Shown: positions 31,521-42,530, counted from the first letter of the stretch. The stretch is DNA of 64,000 bases from Aspidiotus rigidus (GCA_035079385.1 JAVHKY010000004.1:16151001-16215000), one strand, 5' to 3'. A program made the numbers and translations. The notes: generated by a model not told the origin, from the letters alone.

Positions 31521-34060
31521 TGAAATTTTCTACAAAATGAATTTGTAAAGTTTTTCCAAAGTTGTGAGCCTTTGAAAGGAAATCAATTGTCAATTGTTTA
31601 CAACTTTACTGGTAATTATGAACCAAAATATAAAGGCAAGGCGAGTTTTCCGCCCCCCAAAGTTTGCTTCGGGCCTGTCCGAATCTCTCAACTAACTAAG
31701 GTCGAAAAATTCACCACACCATCAACTTCCAACCAGGACGATGAGGTCGAAGGTAAAACCAAAATTTCCAATTTATTATATCTAATTAGCTCCGCGGAAG
31801 GGGCGAAGCAGTTGTCCACAATCCACATATTGACCAGGAGGAAAAAGAACGGAGAGTACACCTTTCTCTTCTTCTGCTACCGCCTATTCTAGATCCCTAA
31901 GGATAGTATATATCAGGGGTAGTCACTTTTTGAGCTGAAAACATTTTAGCGATCGACCATCCTTATTTTTGATTATTTAATTTTATTTTAAAATTGTGTC
32001 GAGATCGAGTTGGTCAACCGCAAAGCTCACTTCGCCCATCACTGGCATATACCAATACTTGTCGTCGTGCCTATGAAATCATCAATGCAGTCCCCATACA
32101 GGTCGGTCATGCGAAGTCAAGGGCGTGACATCAGAGGTCGATTATTGAAAAATACCAATATATAAATGATAGGACTAATTTTGAAGGAGAAGAAAAAGAT
32201 TTATAAGTGATCATTCTTAGTCTAAAATTTGTCAATATCCCCCTGCCAGTGCCCCTGCTCCCTCAAGGATGGGTTTGTGTGTTTTATCATCCTAAAACAG
32301 GCACTGCAGATTGGCTGTCGATTACGAGATGTCGTATTTTCAGCAAGACAACCTCTCTCCGAGAGATTTTTGCTTCGCCCAACCAACAGTTCACTATGCC
32401 AAGATATCATAAATTTTTCAAATATGTTTCAAGACTGTATCTTTGTCGAGCTGAGCACGATAGTCAAATTTATGATCTCTTTCCACTCATGCATAATCAG
32501 ACTACGAGTATCATTAACTCGTTAATAATGTTACGACGAAGTTCACGAAATGGCTCAACATCAATTGATTTCCGAAAAAGCGAAAATGATTTTAAAGCAC
32601 TAATTCAGAAAATTCCCATAGCTCTATTCAGCGGTTCTACCATTTACGACCGCTCCTCATTCGTTTCGCTAGTTGTGACTTCATAAGGCGGATTACGAGT
32701 TACGTTCCACACTGGTCTTTCTCATTTATTTTTATACATTTTTTTTCTTTTCTCTCGCTTCCTCTTATTCTTCCAAATTATTTATTTTCGCGTCTTAGCG
32801 CTCGTCGATTCTCGTGTCGTCCTCACTAAATAAAGACTCCGAACGACGGAAAAGCCTCGCGCTCTCTTTTCTAGCATCATTTCTACGACCACATTTTTGT
32901 CAAAAATTGTCGTAACGAGGGTACGAATGATACGAGAACGACGTTTCGTTAAATTTCGATAACGTTATTTCTTCCATGGTACCGCACAGCACAATCGCTA
33001 ACCGCGCAAAACCTTTTTAATGCTTCCGTATATCCACAGCAAAAGATGATTCCGAGTTGTGTTCATGTCAATTACGTTTATACGTTTTTTTCACTTGCGA
33101 GGCGAAAATTTTCGTTAAAAGTCGAACAGCTTTTCGTCTCGTTAATAAGATCAAGCGCACGCCTCATTTGCGTCTTTTTTCTTCTTCTTTTCTGTTTCCC
33201 CTCTCCCTCTATTTCTTCTCATCTTTCGCTCACTTTTTCAGCATCAATCTTTCTTCAACCCATCAGAATATTTTGTAGAAGTTTTTTTCAAAAGTGTTCT
33301 TATACAAAAACGGTTTCCGTTCCGCACCGTACTTTTCGTCCGTTCCTTTATTTTCAAGAACACTGTCTGTAATTTGCATTCTTCTCTCTCGCGTCGACTC
33401 CATTGTTGTAAACGTACTCCGCTCTCTTCATTTTGGACCTTCGAGCTTAAGCTGCGACTCGAAATAGAGTATAGACTAAACTTTCGTGTAATCTTTTCTT
33501 CTCGTTAAGCGCTCAGAAAACTTGAATAATATCCCTTTTTTGTCATCTTCTTTATGCGATACGTATAGCGCGACTGTTAATGAGAAGTGGGTTATAAAAG
33601 TTTACCGGCGTCTCCTTGATGACCAGAAATTGAGATAACGAAGTGGAAGTACAATGAAAATTAAGTTATTGATTGATTTCGAGAGGAGGAAAAAGAAAAC
33701 ACCAAACCGTTGCGGTAATTCCGTTAATTTTGTCAATGACGCGGTCAAGAAGAAGAAAAAAAGTGAACATGGCAGGGTTTGAGGAGCTTCTCTTTCGCGA
33801 GAATATTTTTAGCAATTTGACCTTAGTTTTAAAATTGGCGAATTCAAATACGGGCCAAAGGTACAGCGAAAGTTGAAAATAATAAAGTCATGATTCTGAG
33901 ACTTTGGGGTGGGTTTGCAACAGCCTTGTGTAGCCTTTGTACCCTTTGTCACAGTTAAAGAACATGATTCAAGTTGGATTATTTTTTGCACACTTTAGTG
34001 CGAGTAACTGATGTCGGTTTTGGAGACCACCTCGCACACAAGAGGTCTCAGGTTCAAACA
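31521..34060. other. Intergenic DNA, nothing recognised
   Basis: Open frames up to 159 codons (32207-32686, plus) have no recognisable domain. The T/C-rich stretch 33160-33250 is low complexity. Confidence 0.4.
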
Positions 34061-34330
34061 CTATTGTGCGGACGGAAGGCATACTCGAAGGAGTAAAGCG
34101 AGGAGTAATTTAGAAATGACCACAGAAAATTTCAAAAAACCGGAGCGCTTTTGTTGAACAACCATTGTCAACGGAGACATGAAAACAACTAAACCAATTA
34201 CGGCTGGAAACAAGAATACCCGAGGGAATCAGGATTGAACTGGCGATTTATCACAATGTGAATCATACTCATAAACTAGTTCAATCAACCCTTCATCAGG
34301 TATGTAATTGTTGAGCACCTTAATAATATC

Positions 34331-34344
34331 GCTATTCAAATGAC
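34331..34344. repeat. TSD of the R1-like LINE, left
   Basis: GCTATTCAAATGAC, repeated at 35884-35897 with one mismatch (GCGATTCAAATGAC). Confidence 0.85.
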
Positions 34345-35883
34345 GGGCTCAGGATGATCACCGGCTATCTTAGCTGTCGCGAAATCCGAACAGAGATGTC
34401 TGCTAGTACAGTAAAGCGCTCTGTTACTTGTGGAGTGCCGCAGGGGTCGGTCCTTGGGCCGCTTCGTGGTGCGTCGCATTTAACGGGATATTTAAGGTGA
34501 AGCTGCCACCGGGAATTAAGCTAATCTGCTATGCGGATGACATCCTCGTGGTCCTGTAGCGGTGGAGAACTGGGTAAACCGGGTAGTGACGCGTTGGATC
34601 GAGTCATCTGGACTCGAACTTGTGGCCAGTAAGACGGAGGCCATTTTATTCACGACCGGTCAGAAGTTCAGTCCACCCAACTTCCGCCTGCAAGGTGTGG
34701 AAATAGCAACCAAGAAGCGAATGAAGTACCTAGGCATCTGGTTTGACTCAACGCTGAGCTTCAGGCACCATTTCCTGAAGGTAGTTGGATACCTAAGCCG
34801 CCTGATGAAGGAACAGGAGAAGCAAAAAGAAGGATCATGATGAACACCCCCTTCTCGATCTCCGATTAGGTGCGCCAGTATGGGCCGACTCCATTAAGAT
34901 ACCATACAGAAGGAGAGAGAGAGTAAAGATCCAACGAAGAGCTGCGCTGAGGTGTGTTAGTGCCTGTCGCACTGTCTCGACGGAAGCTCTTTGTGTTCAC
35001 CACCAATCGAGCTTGCTGAGGAGAGAGCAGTGGTGTTCAAAGCAAAGAAAACAACGACGACCAACCAAGAAGCTTTATGGGTCAAGCAGGAGGTCAGGCG
35101 CTCCTTGCTTGTAAAGTGGAAAGCAAGAATTGCCCAGAACGAGCTGGGTACATGGACAACCCGTGTGCTAATACGTGACCTTGATGAGTGGATGAACCGA
35201 CGCCATGGTCAGCTGAACTTTCACCTAACGCACGTATTAAGCGGCCATGGCTGCTTCAAGAAGAGGAACCTTAAGGAAAGTTGAGCATGCAACGAGTTCG
35301 CATAGTAATTAAAGGTGGGATGATGGATCAAAGCACACCTTATCTGAGTGTAAGGCGTGGAGGCGTGAGTGGGACAAGGTTAGTCGGTCTGTTTAAGAGA
35401 TCGGGCTAGATGAAGCGTTTGCTCCGAGTGGCCTGGTATCCACGCTAGGTTCCAGGTACCTGCATTTGCAACCACCGTACCGTTATGAAGAGGAAGATGG
35501 GTCAAAAATGGAATAGGCAAATGCAGCTACTCGACACCTAAGCGCCATCAACATCCAGATTTGCAGGAAGAAGAGGACTGAGATCATCCCTGAAGAGAGA
35601 AGAAGATGAAGAAACTCAACAGCGATCTACTATATTGTGTAACGTGGAGGTGTACGTGTTTTGTTTGTTCTTATGCTTTTTGCGACTGCAGCTTGGCGGT
35701 TACCAAAGTAGCTTGGCAGTTGCAGAGTAGGAGAGGGAGTTCGCAGAGGAGATTCTTACTTCACTGAAGTTATACCCGAAAGGGTCGATTCCAATGTTGG
35801 AGGAAACAAAATTAAATGCACACGCAACCAGCATCTTCTCCATCATGGAGGACGGGTGGTGTTTGCAAATGCGATATAAACGC
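34345..35883 (+). mobile_element. R1/I-like LINE fragment inserted in PLE C
   Basis: 5'-truncated LINE. It starts inside the RT (CREIRTEM), then TCGVPQGSVLGPL, the YADD box (ICYADDILVVL), KTEAILFTTGQKF and KYLGIWFDSTLSFRHH (34562-34840). A second frame (34991-35284) has LDEWMNRRHGQLNFHLTHVLSGHGCFKK, the signature of R1-like C-termini, followed by HTLSECKAWRREWDKV. Frameshifts and stops make it dead. No poly(A) tail precedes the 14-bp TSD. Removing it rejoins the PLE frame as EIIRHLNSDIIKVLNNY. Confidence 0.88.
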
Positions 35884-35897
35884 GCGATTCAAATGAC

Positions 35898-36235
35898 GTA
35901 TAATTTCAATACGTTCTAACGCGATACGTTTGAATTACGAGTTTTCTCTACGGAGGACACCTCTTTTATACCATGGCCACTAGCAATGAGATGGTCCGAA
36001 AACGCTGATTCACCTAAATTCTTCTTTTACCACGCCTTCCTATGTTCAGCAATTCTAATTTGAAGCTGACGACCAGTTTCACCGATGTAAACTCCCTTAC
36101 AGTCATTACACTCCACCTTGTTGACACCACTCCTCTCGACCGATCAAATACGGTCTTTCAACTTGACAATAAACTTTTATCAAGGTTGTGATAGACAGGC
36201 CGAATACCAAAAACACTCACGCAGTCGCGTGAGTA
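35898..36235 (-). pseudogene. PLE C: GIY-YIG domain
   Basis: Minus strand: FGIRPVYHNLDKSLL, then GVNKVECNDCKGVYIGETGRQLQIRIAEH with a stop after it, then LGESAFSDHLIASGHG. It continues beyond the LINE into 34344-34240 (YIPDEGLIELVYEYDSH). The CNDC pair and YIGETGRQ are kept, and stops are present. The first tyrosine of the GIY motif is replaced (GVN). Confidence 0.82.
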
Positions 36236-37249
36236 GTACACGACTTTTCTTCCCACAATGCAAAAAACATTGAGAGAGTCACTCCCTCTCTTTAAATTAA
36301 ATACCAATGACCTGTCAATCATGTCAAACATTTGTAGAATAAACAATAAAACTCAGTTTATAAATTCTATCACTACGATGTCACATCAACAGATAACAGA
36401 GTAAAAATACCTATAATCCAATAAGGAAACCTGAATTTTGTTATAATTTAGGCTAAGAGTCATCTAAAACCTACAAAACGTCTCCAGAAAAACCACTCCC
36501 CCTCCCCCTGTCCAAACTGGTACGAGGCTATAACAGTTGTTTCTAATAAAAAAGAGCTCTACAATCATTTTTTCCTATACGTTATTCTTAGCATATTATT
36601 AGTCTAGTATACTATATATTAGTGCTGAGTGGTTCAATTCTTCATCACTTCTGATTCCTGGCATCTCTTAAAGCTATCTCCAGCTGCTATTCCTCTCGTG
36701 CACTCATAAATTGCCTTCACGCTATCATATCACCATTTTCTATGCACACTCCACCCCAAAATTCTTCATCTGGGAATCCAGTTACAACGAGATCCCGAAA
36801 AACTAAAAAAATCGATGTCGAAACGAAAGAAGCAACCAATCACCCAATAGTCAACCCCTCATTCCTTCCCTCACGCTTCAACCATTCCAAACGTATTAAC
36901 AAAATACCTCACTTTTCTAGCTAGAAAATTCGGTAAAAATATATAGCACCCAAGCCCGGTTTACTCGTTAGTCTAATCTCAAATCTCACTCAAAAAAGCC
37001 AGTCCAAATTGAAAATAATCTTTCCATCTCTTTTGACACCTCAAATCAACTATGAACCACTATTAATTATATGCCCATACATGAAAAAATGACAAATAAA
37101 TCAATTATTAATTAAGAGTGAAATCACCCAGGTAGTCTCGCATCAGCACACTTGATGAAGATTAAAAAATTGTACTTAATCATTCAAAGTCAAGGTTTTC
37201 ACTAAAATCAGTCGAATAACAAATTAAGAAAAATAAAACGTGAACCCAC

Positions 37250-37710
37250 ATTTTGGTCCTCATCCCAACGAAATTCAAGGCAAGAGGAGGTCATTTTAGC
37301 TCGGCTGCGAATAGGCCACACTCGTCTTACTCATATTTATCTTCTCACTAATCTCGCTCCTCCATCATGCCCTCACTGTCTCCAAGAAAATTTATCAGTT
37401 GATAATTTTTTCTCATGCCCCGTCCTGCAACCCACTCGAACCCCCCTAAATATATCTTCCAATATCAATGCAGCACTAAACAACAACTCCGAAACCATCG
37501 ACTCAACCCTAACTTATTTACGTACCACTCAATTCTACAACTTCATGTAATTCACCAACAAATTCCGTTCGATCGCCACTCAATTCCACCAATACGTACC
37601 TAATTTAACCTAATTCAAGTAATGTTCTAAAATAAGATTGTAACGCCGAGCAAATAACCCTCGTGCAGTTTATAATGCTCGTAAAATAATAATAATAAAA
37701 AAAAAACAAA
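37250..37710 (+). pseudogene. Jockey/I-like LINE C-terminus and tail
   Basis: A frame reads RQEEVILARLRIGHTRLTH, IYLLTNLAPPSCPHC and LSVDNFFSCPVL, the conserved C-terminal CCHC-like tail after the LINE RNase H. It resembles the tails at 19727-20008, 55560-55720 and 56835-56980. It ends in an AATAATAATAAT plus A-run (about 37686-37707), as a LINE 3' end would. Confidence 0.8.
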
Positions 37711-37799
37711 AACTATCGAGTATGACTAATAATAATGAAAAATAGCTAGAAAAATGAACAACTCGCCATTGCTACTATCCCTTAAAAAATAAATTTTTT

Positions 37800-38170
37800 A
37801 TAATACATGAAGCGAAAGTGCTGCGTATCGTGTTCGTTTTTCGTAGCGAAACATGCCGTTATCAGAACCGTGGCGAAAATGTTTTACCAGTGGCGAAAAT
37901 ATTATTTTACCCGTGGCGAAAATCAAGTCAGTGGTGCCATTGGAAAAATTCGTAAACATTCTTTTTGAATGATAACCAATTTAAATTGTAGGCCTAAGTG
38001 TTTCTTTCACTACATGTATTATAAAAAGTACTGTTTGTAATTCGTGTCGAAAACAAACGATATTGGAACTCGCTTATCCACACTCGCTTTGCTCGTGTGG
38101 CTACACTGCGCTCGTTCCAATATCGTTCATTTTCGCCACTTATTACAAAATGTACTATAACAAAACAAAT
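37800..38170. repeat. GTGGCGAAAAT-bearing inverted repeat
   Basis: Three spaced GTGGCGAAAAT boxes (37870-37925), then AACGATATTGGAAC (about 38058) opposed by GTTCCAATATCGTT (about 38112). A short foldback or MITE; ends not resolved. Confidence 0.4.
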
Positions 38171-38429
38171 AAAATTTGACAAAACAAAATTCAACGCTCT
38201 AGGGGCTGTGGGAAGCGAGATACAAGTGTACTAAATTTGAACGAAAAGGTTTCATCGGAAATAAAATCCAATGAACCCTTGGTAAAGAATGAACCTGTCG
38301 AATGATGAAAGGTTCTTCATCACAATACACGTACTGATAACGAAAGTGGTAAACGTATAGGAAAATCCGCTTCTCCTAACGTAAGCAGCTACTCGCAGCT
38401 ATTCGTAAGAAGCTACTCGTAATAGTGAA

Positions 38430-38750
38430 AAATTTTTCAACAAAAGTAAAAATTTCTCGAGAACTACTCATCCGATCCTCAAAAAAAATGCAGGTGCACA
38501 TCTTCAAATATAATACTACAATATGGCCGAGTTACAAAAAAATCTATCGGGTAGTTCCGGAGGAGTTCCGCGGACAAAAAGGTACTCGAAATACTGCAAA
38601 ATTTCTCAACAAATTGAAAATTTCTCGAGAACTACTCATCCGATTTTCAAAAAAATTGCAGGTGCACATCTTCAGATATACTACTACAATATGGCTAAGT
38701 TACAAAAAAATCCATCGGGTAGTTTCGGAGGAGTTCCGCGGACAAAAAAA
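38430..38750. repeat. 168-bp tandem duplication
   Basis: Two units both containing TTCTCGAGAACTACTCATCC (38453 and 38621), ATGCAGGTGCACATCTTC-like sequence and GGAGGAGTTCCGCGGACAAA. Confidence 0.85.
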
Positions 38751-38994
38751 TCTTATATATATATATAAATATATATATAAGGAAACCTGAAATTTTTTTT
38801 TATGCTAGTTGTGATCTAGGACCCCTAAAACGTCGAGAAAGTTCATTGCCCACTCCCCCTGTTGACCTTGCTACGGGTGTAATACCTCACTTTTCTAGTT
38901 AGAAAAGTCGGTAAAAGCCAGAGGGCACGATCCAATTGAGAAGAGAACTTCCCCAAGAACGGACTCTGACCCTAGGCAAAAGAAAGCGTTAGAT

Positions 38995-39245
38995 AAGGCT
39001 TCATTCTTCATTTGAATAGCGACAACGTTAAGGTGCTCAACAGAAGTTAATTAATGAGTGATGACTCGCTGTTCAGTCCTGATTTCTTCGGATGTTCTTC
39101 TTTCCAGCCGTAGTTGGTTTAGTTACTCATACTTTCATGTCTCCGTTGACAATGGTTGCTTAACCAAAAGCGCGTTGGTGTTTTAAAATTTTCTGTGGTC
39201 ATTTGTACATTACTCCTCGCTTTACTCCTTTGAGTAAACGTTCCG
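38995..39245 (+). pseudogene. PLE C inverted 3' end
   Basis: Plus-strand CATTTGAATAGCGACAACGT (HLNSDNVKVLN), then the UTR with TCCGTTGACAATGGTTGCTTAACCAAAAGCG (the hairpin motif with CAAA for GAAA context) and the outer CCTCGCTTTACTCC. It mirrors 34065-34344. Confidence 0.75.
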
Positions 39246-40540
39246 TCGGTATGTCTGGCCATAACTTGGCAAATCGCATTAATTCCACTTCTTTGTGCGT
39301 TCCTCGTTGTTTCACAATCCTCTCTCCTCTTAATTTAGTGCTACTGGATCTTTTGTACTAAGTTGCGCAGAATTTAGCCGTTAAGCTTCCCATTTGTGCT
39401 AGTTTTCTTCCCTCCCAACCATTTGGGAGGCCAGGAGCTGAAGACCTACGAGATCCAATTTAGACAATTTTTTGGATAAAAATGGATAAAATCGTTTTCC
39501 AATTGTTGTCTCTCGTTTTGGCAGGAGATATGGTACGTGATTTGTTTGCAGAACAATTGAAATGGATTGTGATAGAAATCCTCCCTCCCTCCCTCGACTC
39601 TTTTTGTTTATGCTTGATACCGTATTTGCGATAAAAAGTTTCTTGTGATAATATTTACTCTTTTCTTCTTTCCTTCTTATTCTATCTGTTGCTTTTTTCT
39701 TTTGGCAGTTGAGAGGAATGAATCAAGAAAGGAATTACGAAACATCATGATTAAAGTTATCGAAGAATGCCAAGAAAATCTACTTATAGAGGTTTGAATG
39801 AGTTGATTAAATTAAAAAATTTGATCGTTCCCAGGGAAAATCCAAAGAAAGGGTTCTGTCTTCTCTTGGCAGTAAAAATGGCAGAAAACCAACTGTAGCA
39901 GATAGGGCCTTGAAATTATTGAATTCGAAAAATAATTTCATTATTTTCCTTGTTGGTTATGATGTCTTGCTTTCGTTAAAACGTGCTTCGCTGCCAGCGT
40001 TACGTCGCGTCGTAACTCATCTTTAATACGTTCGTAATAATAATATTTTTATCAAGTATTTAATTTCTTGCTTCTATTTCTTCCGTTGAAATTCCACTCG
40101 TTAAGGGCACACGTGTTGTCGCAAGATTGGTCGTGGCTCAATAAATTTTCGCAAGTGCTCACCTCTCGAACCATCTCTGAATTGCAAATAAATCTTAATT
40201 TTAATATCATTTTTACTTTCATCTAAAAATAAGTGTAATAATTTACTTATGATGCGAACTTTATCATAAAATTTTCACACTAAGTAGCTCGTGGATTTGT
40301 CTGAAAGCTTTAGAAGTAAAAGGCTCTAAAGAAGAGCTGATGTCGATTGTTGAGAGTCTATTTCAGTCAAAGTGATCCATATATAAGTGTCGGCTAGCAG
40401 AAGAGAAAGTGAGTGGTGTAAGATGTAAGTAATGTTAGTAAGTCTATGAATTTGTTCGTTCACTGTATTGAGGTCGATACCATATTTTTCGAGAAGAGGT
40501 TGAGCTAGTACATAGGTGTACATGCTTCAAATGACGAAAG
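39246..40540. other. Intergenic DNA, nothing recognised
   Basis: No domain or element end seen. A 65-codon minus-strand frame at 40326-40523 (MYTYVLAQPLLEKYGIDLNT) is not random-looking but I do not recognise it. Confidence 0.4.
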
Positions 40541-40543
40541 GGT

Positions 40544-40578
40544 TCGGGCCTTCAATTATTGAAGGCCCGAACCCTCGG
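40544..40578. repeat. Perfect 17-bp-arm hairpin at the 5' edge of PLE E
   Basis: GGGTTCGGGCCTTCAAT, one T, then its exact inverse complement. It is GC-rich within AT-rich DNA and sits directly where PLE E homology begins. It may mark a fold-back junction. Confidence 0.75.
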
Positions 40579-40632
40579 GGATGACCATGATGAGGTTGGG
40601 TTAGACCAAGAATTTCACCCCCGTGTTATAAA

Positions 40633-40860
40633 TGTAAGACTGTACTGTGGTACAGCTCACGAAATTCAACAATACTTCTTAGATTGCAGTGATAAACACT
40701 GAATCAACAAAAAGTTCGCAGTTCCCATTGTGTGCTATCGACATGTCGTAGCTTGGAAGATGATAAACATCGATCGTTCTTCTACCTAATATAGCTAAAA
40801 ATGCCAAATCTCTCGGCGAGTAGCGCAGTTACTGAGATTGCGGCGTGACGGAATCTTACA
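40633..40860 (-). repeat. TRIM LTR (left, 3')
   Basis: 228 bp, TGTAAG...CTTACA, preceded by TAAA. Followed by the purine tract complement TCCCCCCATTTT (40861-40872). Confidence 0.93.
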
Positions 40861-41065
40861 TCCCCCCATTTTAAGAAGGGAGTCATCGACTACCAAAATT
40901 CGAAGATTTGGCTGGATTCCCTGAAAACCGGCGGGTAAGAAATTTTCCCTTAAACCGGCGGGCGCCTCTTATACCACTGGCGGGTTATTTGCCTCTTTAT
41001 AACCAGGAGGGCATTAATCCGTGCTCGATGTTCCGTCATTTTTCGGAAACTGCTTTTTGTTGATT

Positions 41066-41293
41066 TGTAAGACTGTACTGTGGTACAGCTCACGAAATTC
41101 AACAATACTTCTTAGATTGCAGTGATAAACACTGAATCAACAAAAAGTTCGCAGTTCCCATTGTGTGCTATCGACATGTCGTAGCTTGGAAGATGATAAA
41201 CATCGATCGTTCTTCTACCTAATATAGCTAAAAATGCCAAATCTCTCGGCGAGTAGCGCAGTTACTGAGATTGCGGCGTGACGGAATCTTACA
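41066..41293 (-). repeat. TRIM LTR (right, 5')
   Basis: 228 bp, no differences seen from the left LTR; followed by TAAA. Confidence 0.93.
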
Positions 41294-41297
41294 TAAA

Positions 41298-41657
41298 TAA
41301 CAGTCAGATGGAGTCCAGTAAAGATGAGCTGAATCTGTTACAGAAGGGTTTGAAGTTCAGTTTACCCCCTCTTGATAATGCCGATGCCCTGGCTAATGTG
41401 GTCGCTGATTTGACCATCAATACCCAAAAAACCTGCGCCTATTTAGTCCGCAATACCCCCCTTCCGCGCATAAATGAGACTGCAAAAGGGTTGATTACAG
41501 GGTTGAAGAGGAGACTGAGGAAGGAGGAGACTATACTAACTTACAAAGGCCGACAAAGGGAATTCCATTGTTGCGATGGATAAGGCTATGCTTACCACTT
41601 TAAGGTGGAAGAGTTTCTCAACCAGTGCGGGGCCACCAAAAACCCCCTCTTCAATTT
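41298..41657 (+). pseudogene. PLE E: N-terminal region before the RT
   Basis: Reads LQKGLKFSLPPLDNADALANVVADL, then LVRNTPLPRINETAKGLITGLKRRLRKEE, parallel to PLE A. An extra base near 41535 displaces the conserved ADKGNSIVAMDKA block into another frame. A third frame then carries FKVEEFLNQCGATKNPLFN up to MULE-2. Confidence 0.82.
41649..41657. repeat. 9-bp TSD of MULE-2, left
   Basis: CTTCAATTT, repeated exactly at 42522-42530. Confidence 0.9.
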
Positions 41658-42521
41658 GGGAACCGGACTATTCGCCGTGAGCGATTCGCCGGCAGCAATT
41701 CGCCGGCAAAACAATTCGCCGGATGAAAAAAAAAATTGTACTCGCCCCCGGAAAAAAAATTTACTCATAAAAATTTACTCAGAAGGAATTGAAACATAGA
41801 AAGTAAATCATAGAACTAGAGATTATGAGCCATAGCTCTCAAGTATCGAGATTGGAATATTTGTGAGCTTCAATTGCAGGTTGAAATTCTGATGACGTTT
41901 GATGACTAAATAGGTTTCGACAGGATTGATTGAGTGGGGAATATTATGAGTAAGTTTTTATGACGAGATGAAAGATGTATAATTCTTTGTATTTTCAGTC
42001 GTGTTATTCGTGAGACATTGTCGGTGTCAAAATGTCAGCAATTATCAGTGAAAGAGGTGCAGAAAAGTTTGCTCGAGGAGGGTATGTGTACGTATTTGAT
42101 GGAATGAGCAAAGATGCAGTAAGTACACCTACTTCTTTTAAGTTTTTATTCAAAATCGGAGAACATACGGTAAATGTGAGAATGTACCTACGTATTCATA
42201 GATTACACGTTTTTGGCGTTGTGAAAGGAGAGGCGAATGTAACGGCCGCGTTCATGAACGAGATGGCGAAGTGAAAAAAGTAGCAAATAGATCATCCTTA
42301 GAATACTTGAGAGCCATAGCTCACAATCTATAACTTACTTAGTTATATTTTATATATTTACTTTCTATAAGAATTTTAAGTTGTTCTAAGTAAATTTTTA
42401 TCCGCCGGCGAGTTAATTTTTTTTTCACACGGCGAATTGATCCCCGGTGGAAAGTTCTCCGGCGAATTGCTGCCGGCGAATCGCTCACGGCGAATCGCCT
42501 ACGGCGAATAGTCCTAGACCC
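41658..42521 (+). mobile_element. MULE-2: 864-bp Mutator-like element with iterated ends
   Basis: 9-bp TSDs. Inverted ends start GGG and share GGACTATTCGCCGT, followed by a train of GATTCGCCG / AATTCGCCGG units spread over about 90 bp on each side (41669-41760; 42410-42515). These may be repeated transposase-binding sites. The interior keeps one degenerate FLYWCH-like frame. Non-autonomous. Confidence 0.9.
42032..42274 (+). pseudogene. Degenerate FLYWCH-like domain of MULE-2
   Basis: An 80-codon frame: SERGAEKFARGGYVYVFDGMSKD, then RMYLRIHRLHVFGVVKGEANV and MNEMAK. Spacing matches the FLYWCH zinc-binding domain found at the N-terminus of many insect MULE transposases. The Trp-Cys and terminal His-x-His ligands are gone (GEANV in place of a GEHNH-like end). 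Probably the first exon remnant of the parent transposase. Confidence 0.6.
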
Positions 42522-42530
42522 CTTCAATTT
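42522..42530. repeat. 9-bp TSD of MULE-2, right
   Basis: Second copy of CTTCAATTT; PLE E resumes in frame here. Confidence 0.9.

Larger units (their letters stand above)
36240..38916. other. Insertion block within PLE C containing LINE debris
   Basis: Lies between two PLE C pieces that should be nearly adjacent. Its ends carry related sequence: ATAAGGAAACCTGAA at 36420 and 38778, and a 36-bp direct repeat (AATACCTCACTTTTCTAG..., 36903 and 38881; two mismatches). Inside are a LINE C-terminal fragment (37250-37710), a 168-bp tandem duplication (38430-38750) and an (AT)n tract (38753-38778). I cannot assign the block to a single element. Confidence 0.5.
34065..39245 (-). mobile_element. PLE copy C composite with inverted ends
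   Basis: A third, more decayed PLE with the same plan. Minus-strand 3' end at 34065-34344 and 35898-36235, a further minus-strand RT-thumb fragment at about 38917-38985, then an inverted plus-strand 3' end at about 38995-39245. The outer ends mirror each other (GGAGTAAAGCGAGG at the left, CCTCGCTTTACTCC at the right). Two insertions interrupt it: an R1-like LINE (34345-35883) and a block of about 2.7 kb (36240-38916). The TSD of the composite could not be fixed. Confidence 0.75.
40633..41293 (-). mobile_element. TRIM: 661-bp LTR mini-element with identical LTRs
   Basis: Two 228-bp direct repeats (40633-40860 and 41066-41293) appear identical base for base and start TGTAAG and end CTTACA. The 205-bp interior has no coding capacity. 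TAAA flanks both sides (40629-40632, 41294-41297). The minus-strand run AAAATGGGGGGA next to the left LTR acts like a polypurine tract, so the element is read on the minus strand. No TGG-type tRNA primer site follows the other LTR, so priming is unknown. Identical LTRs mean recent insertion. Confidence 0.92.

Noticed and set aside
32207..32686. 159-codon plus-strand frame
   Set aside because: No similarity recognised; length plausible by chance over many kilobases of AT-moderate DNA.
34015..34065. tRNA-like or SINE head (GAGGTCTCAGGTTCAAAC resembles a B box)
   Set aside because: No A box, no cloverleaf could be drawn and no second copy was seen.
40326..40523. 65-codon minus-strand frame (MYTYVLAQPLLEKYGIDLNT...)
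   Set aside because: Looks protein-like, but I cannot name a family and no flanking coding sequence or splice sites support it.
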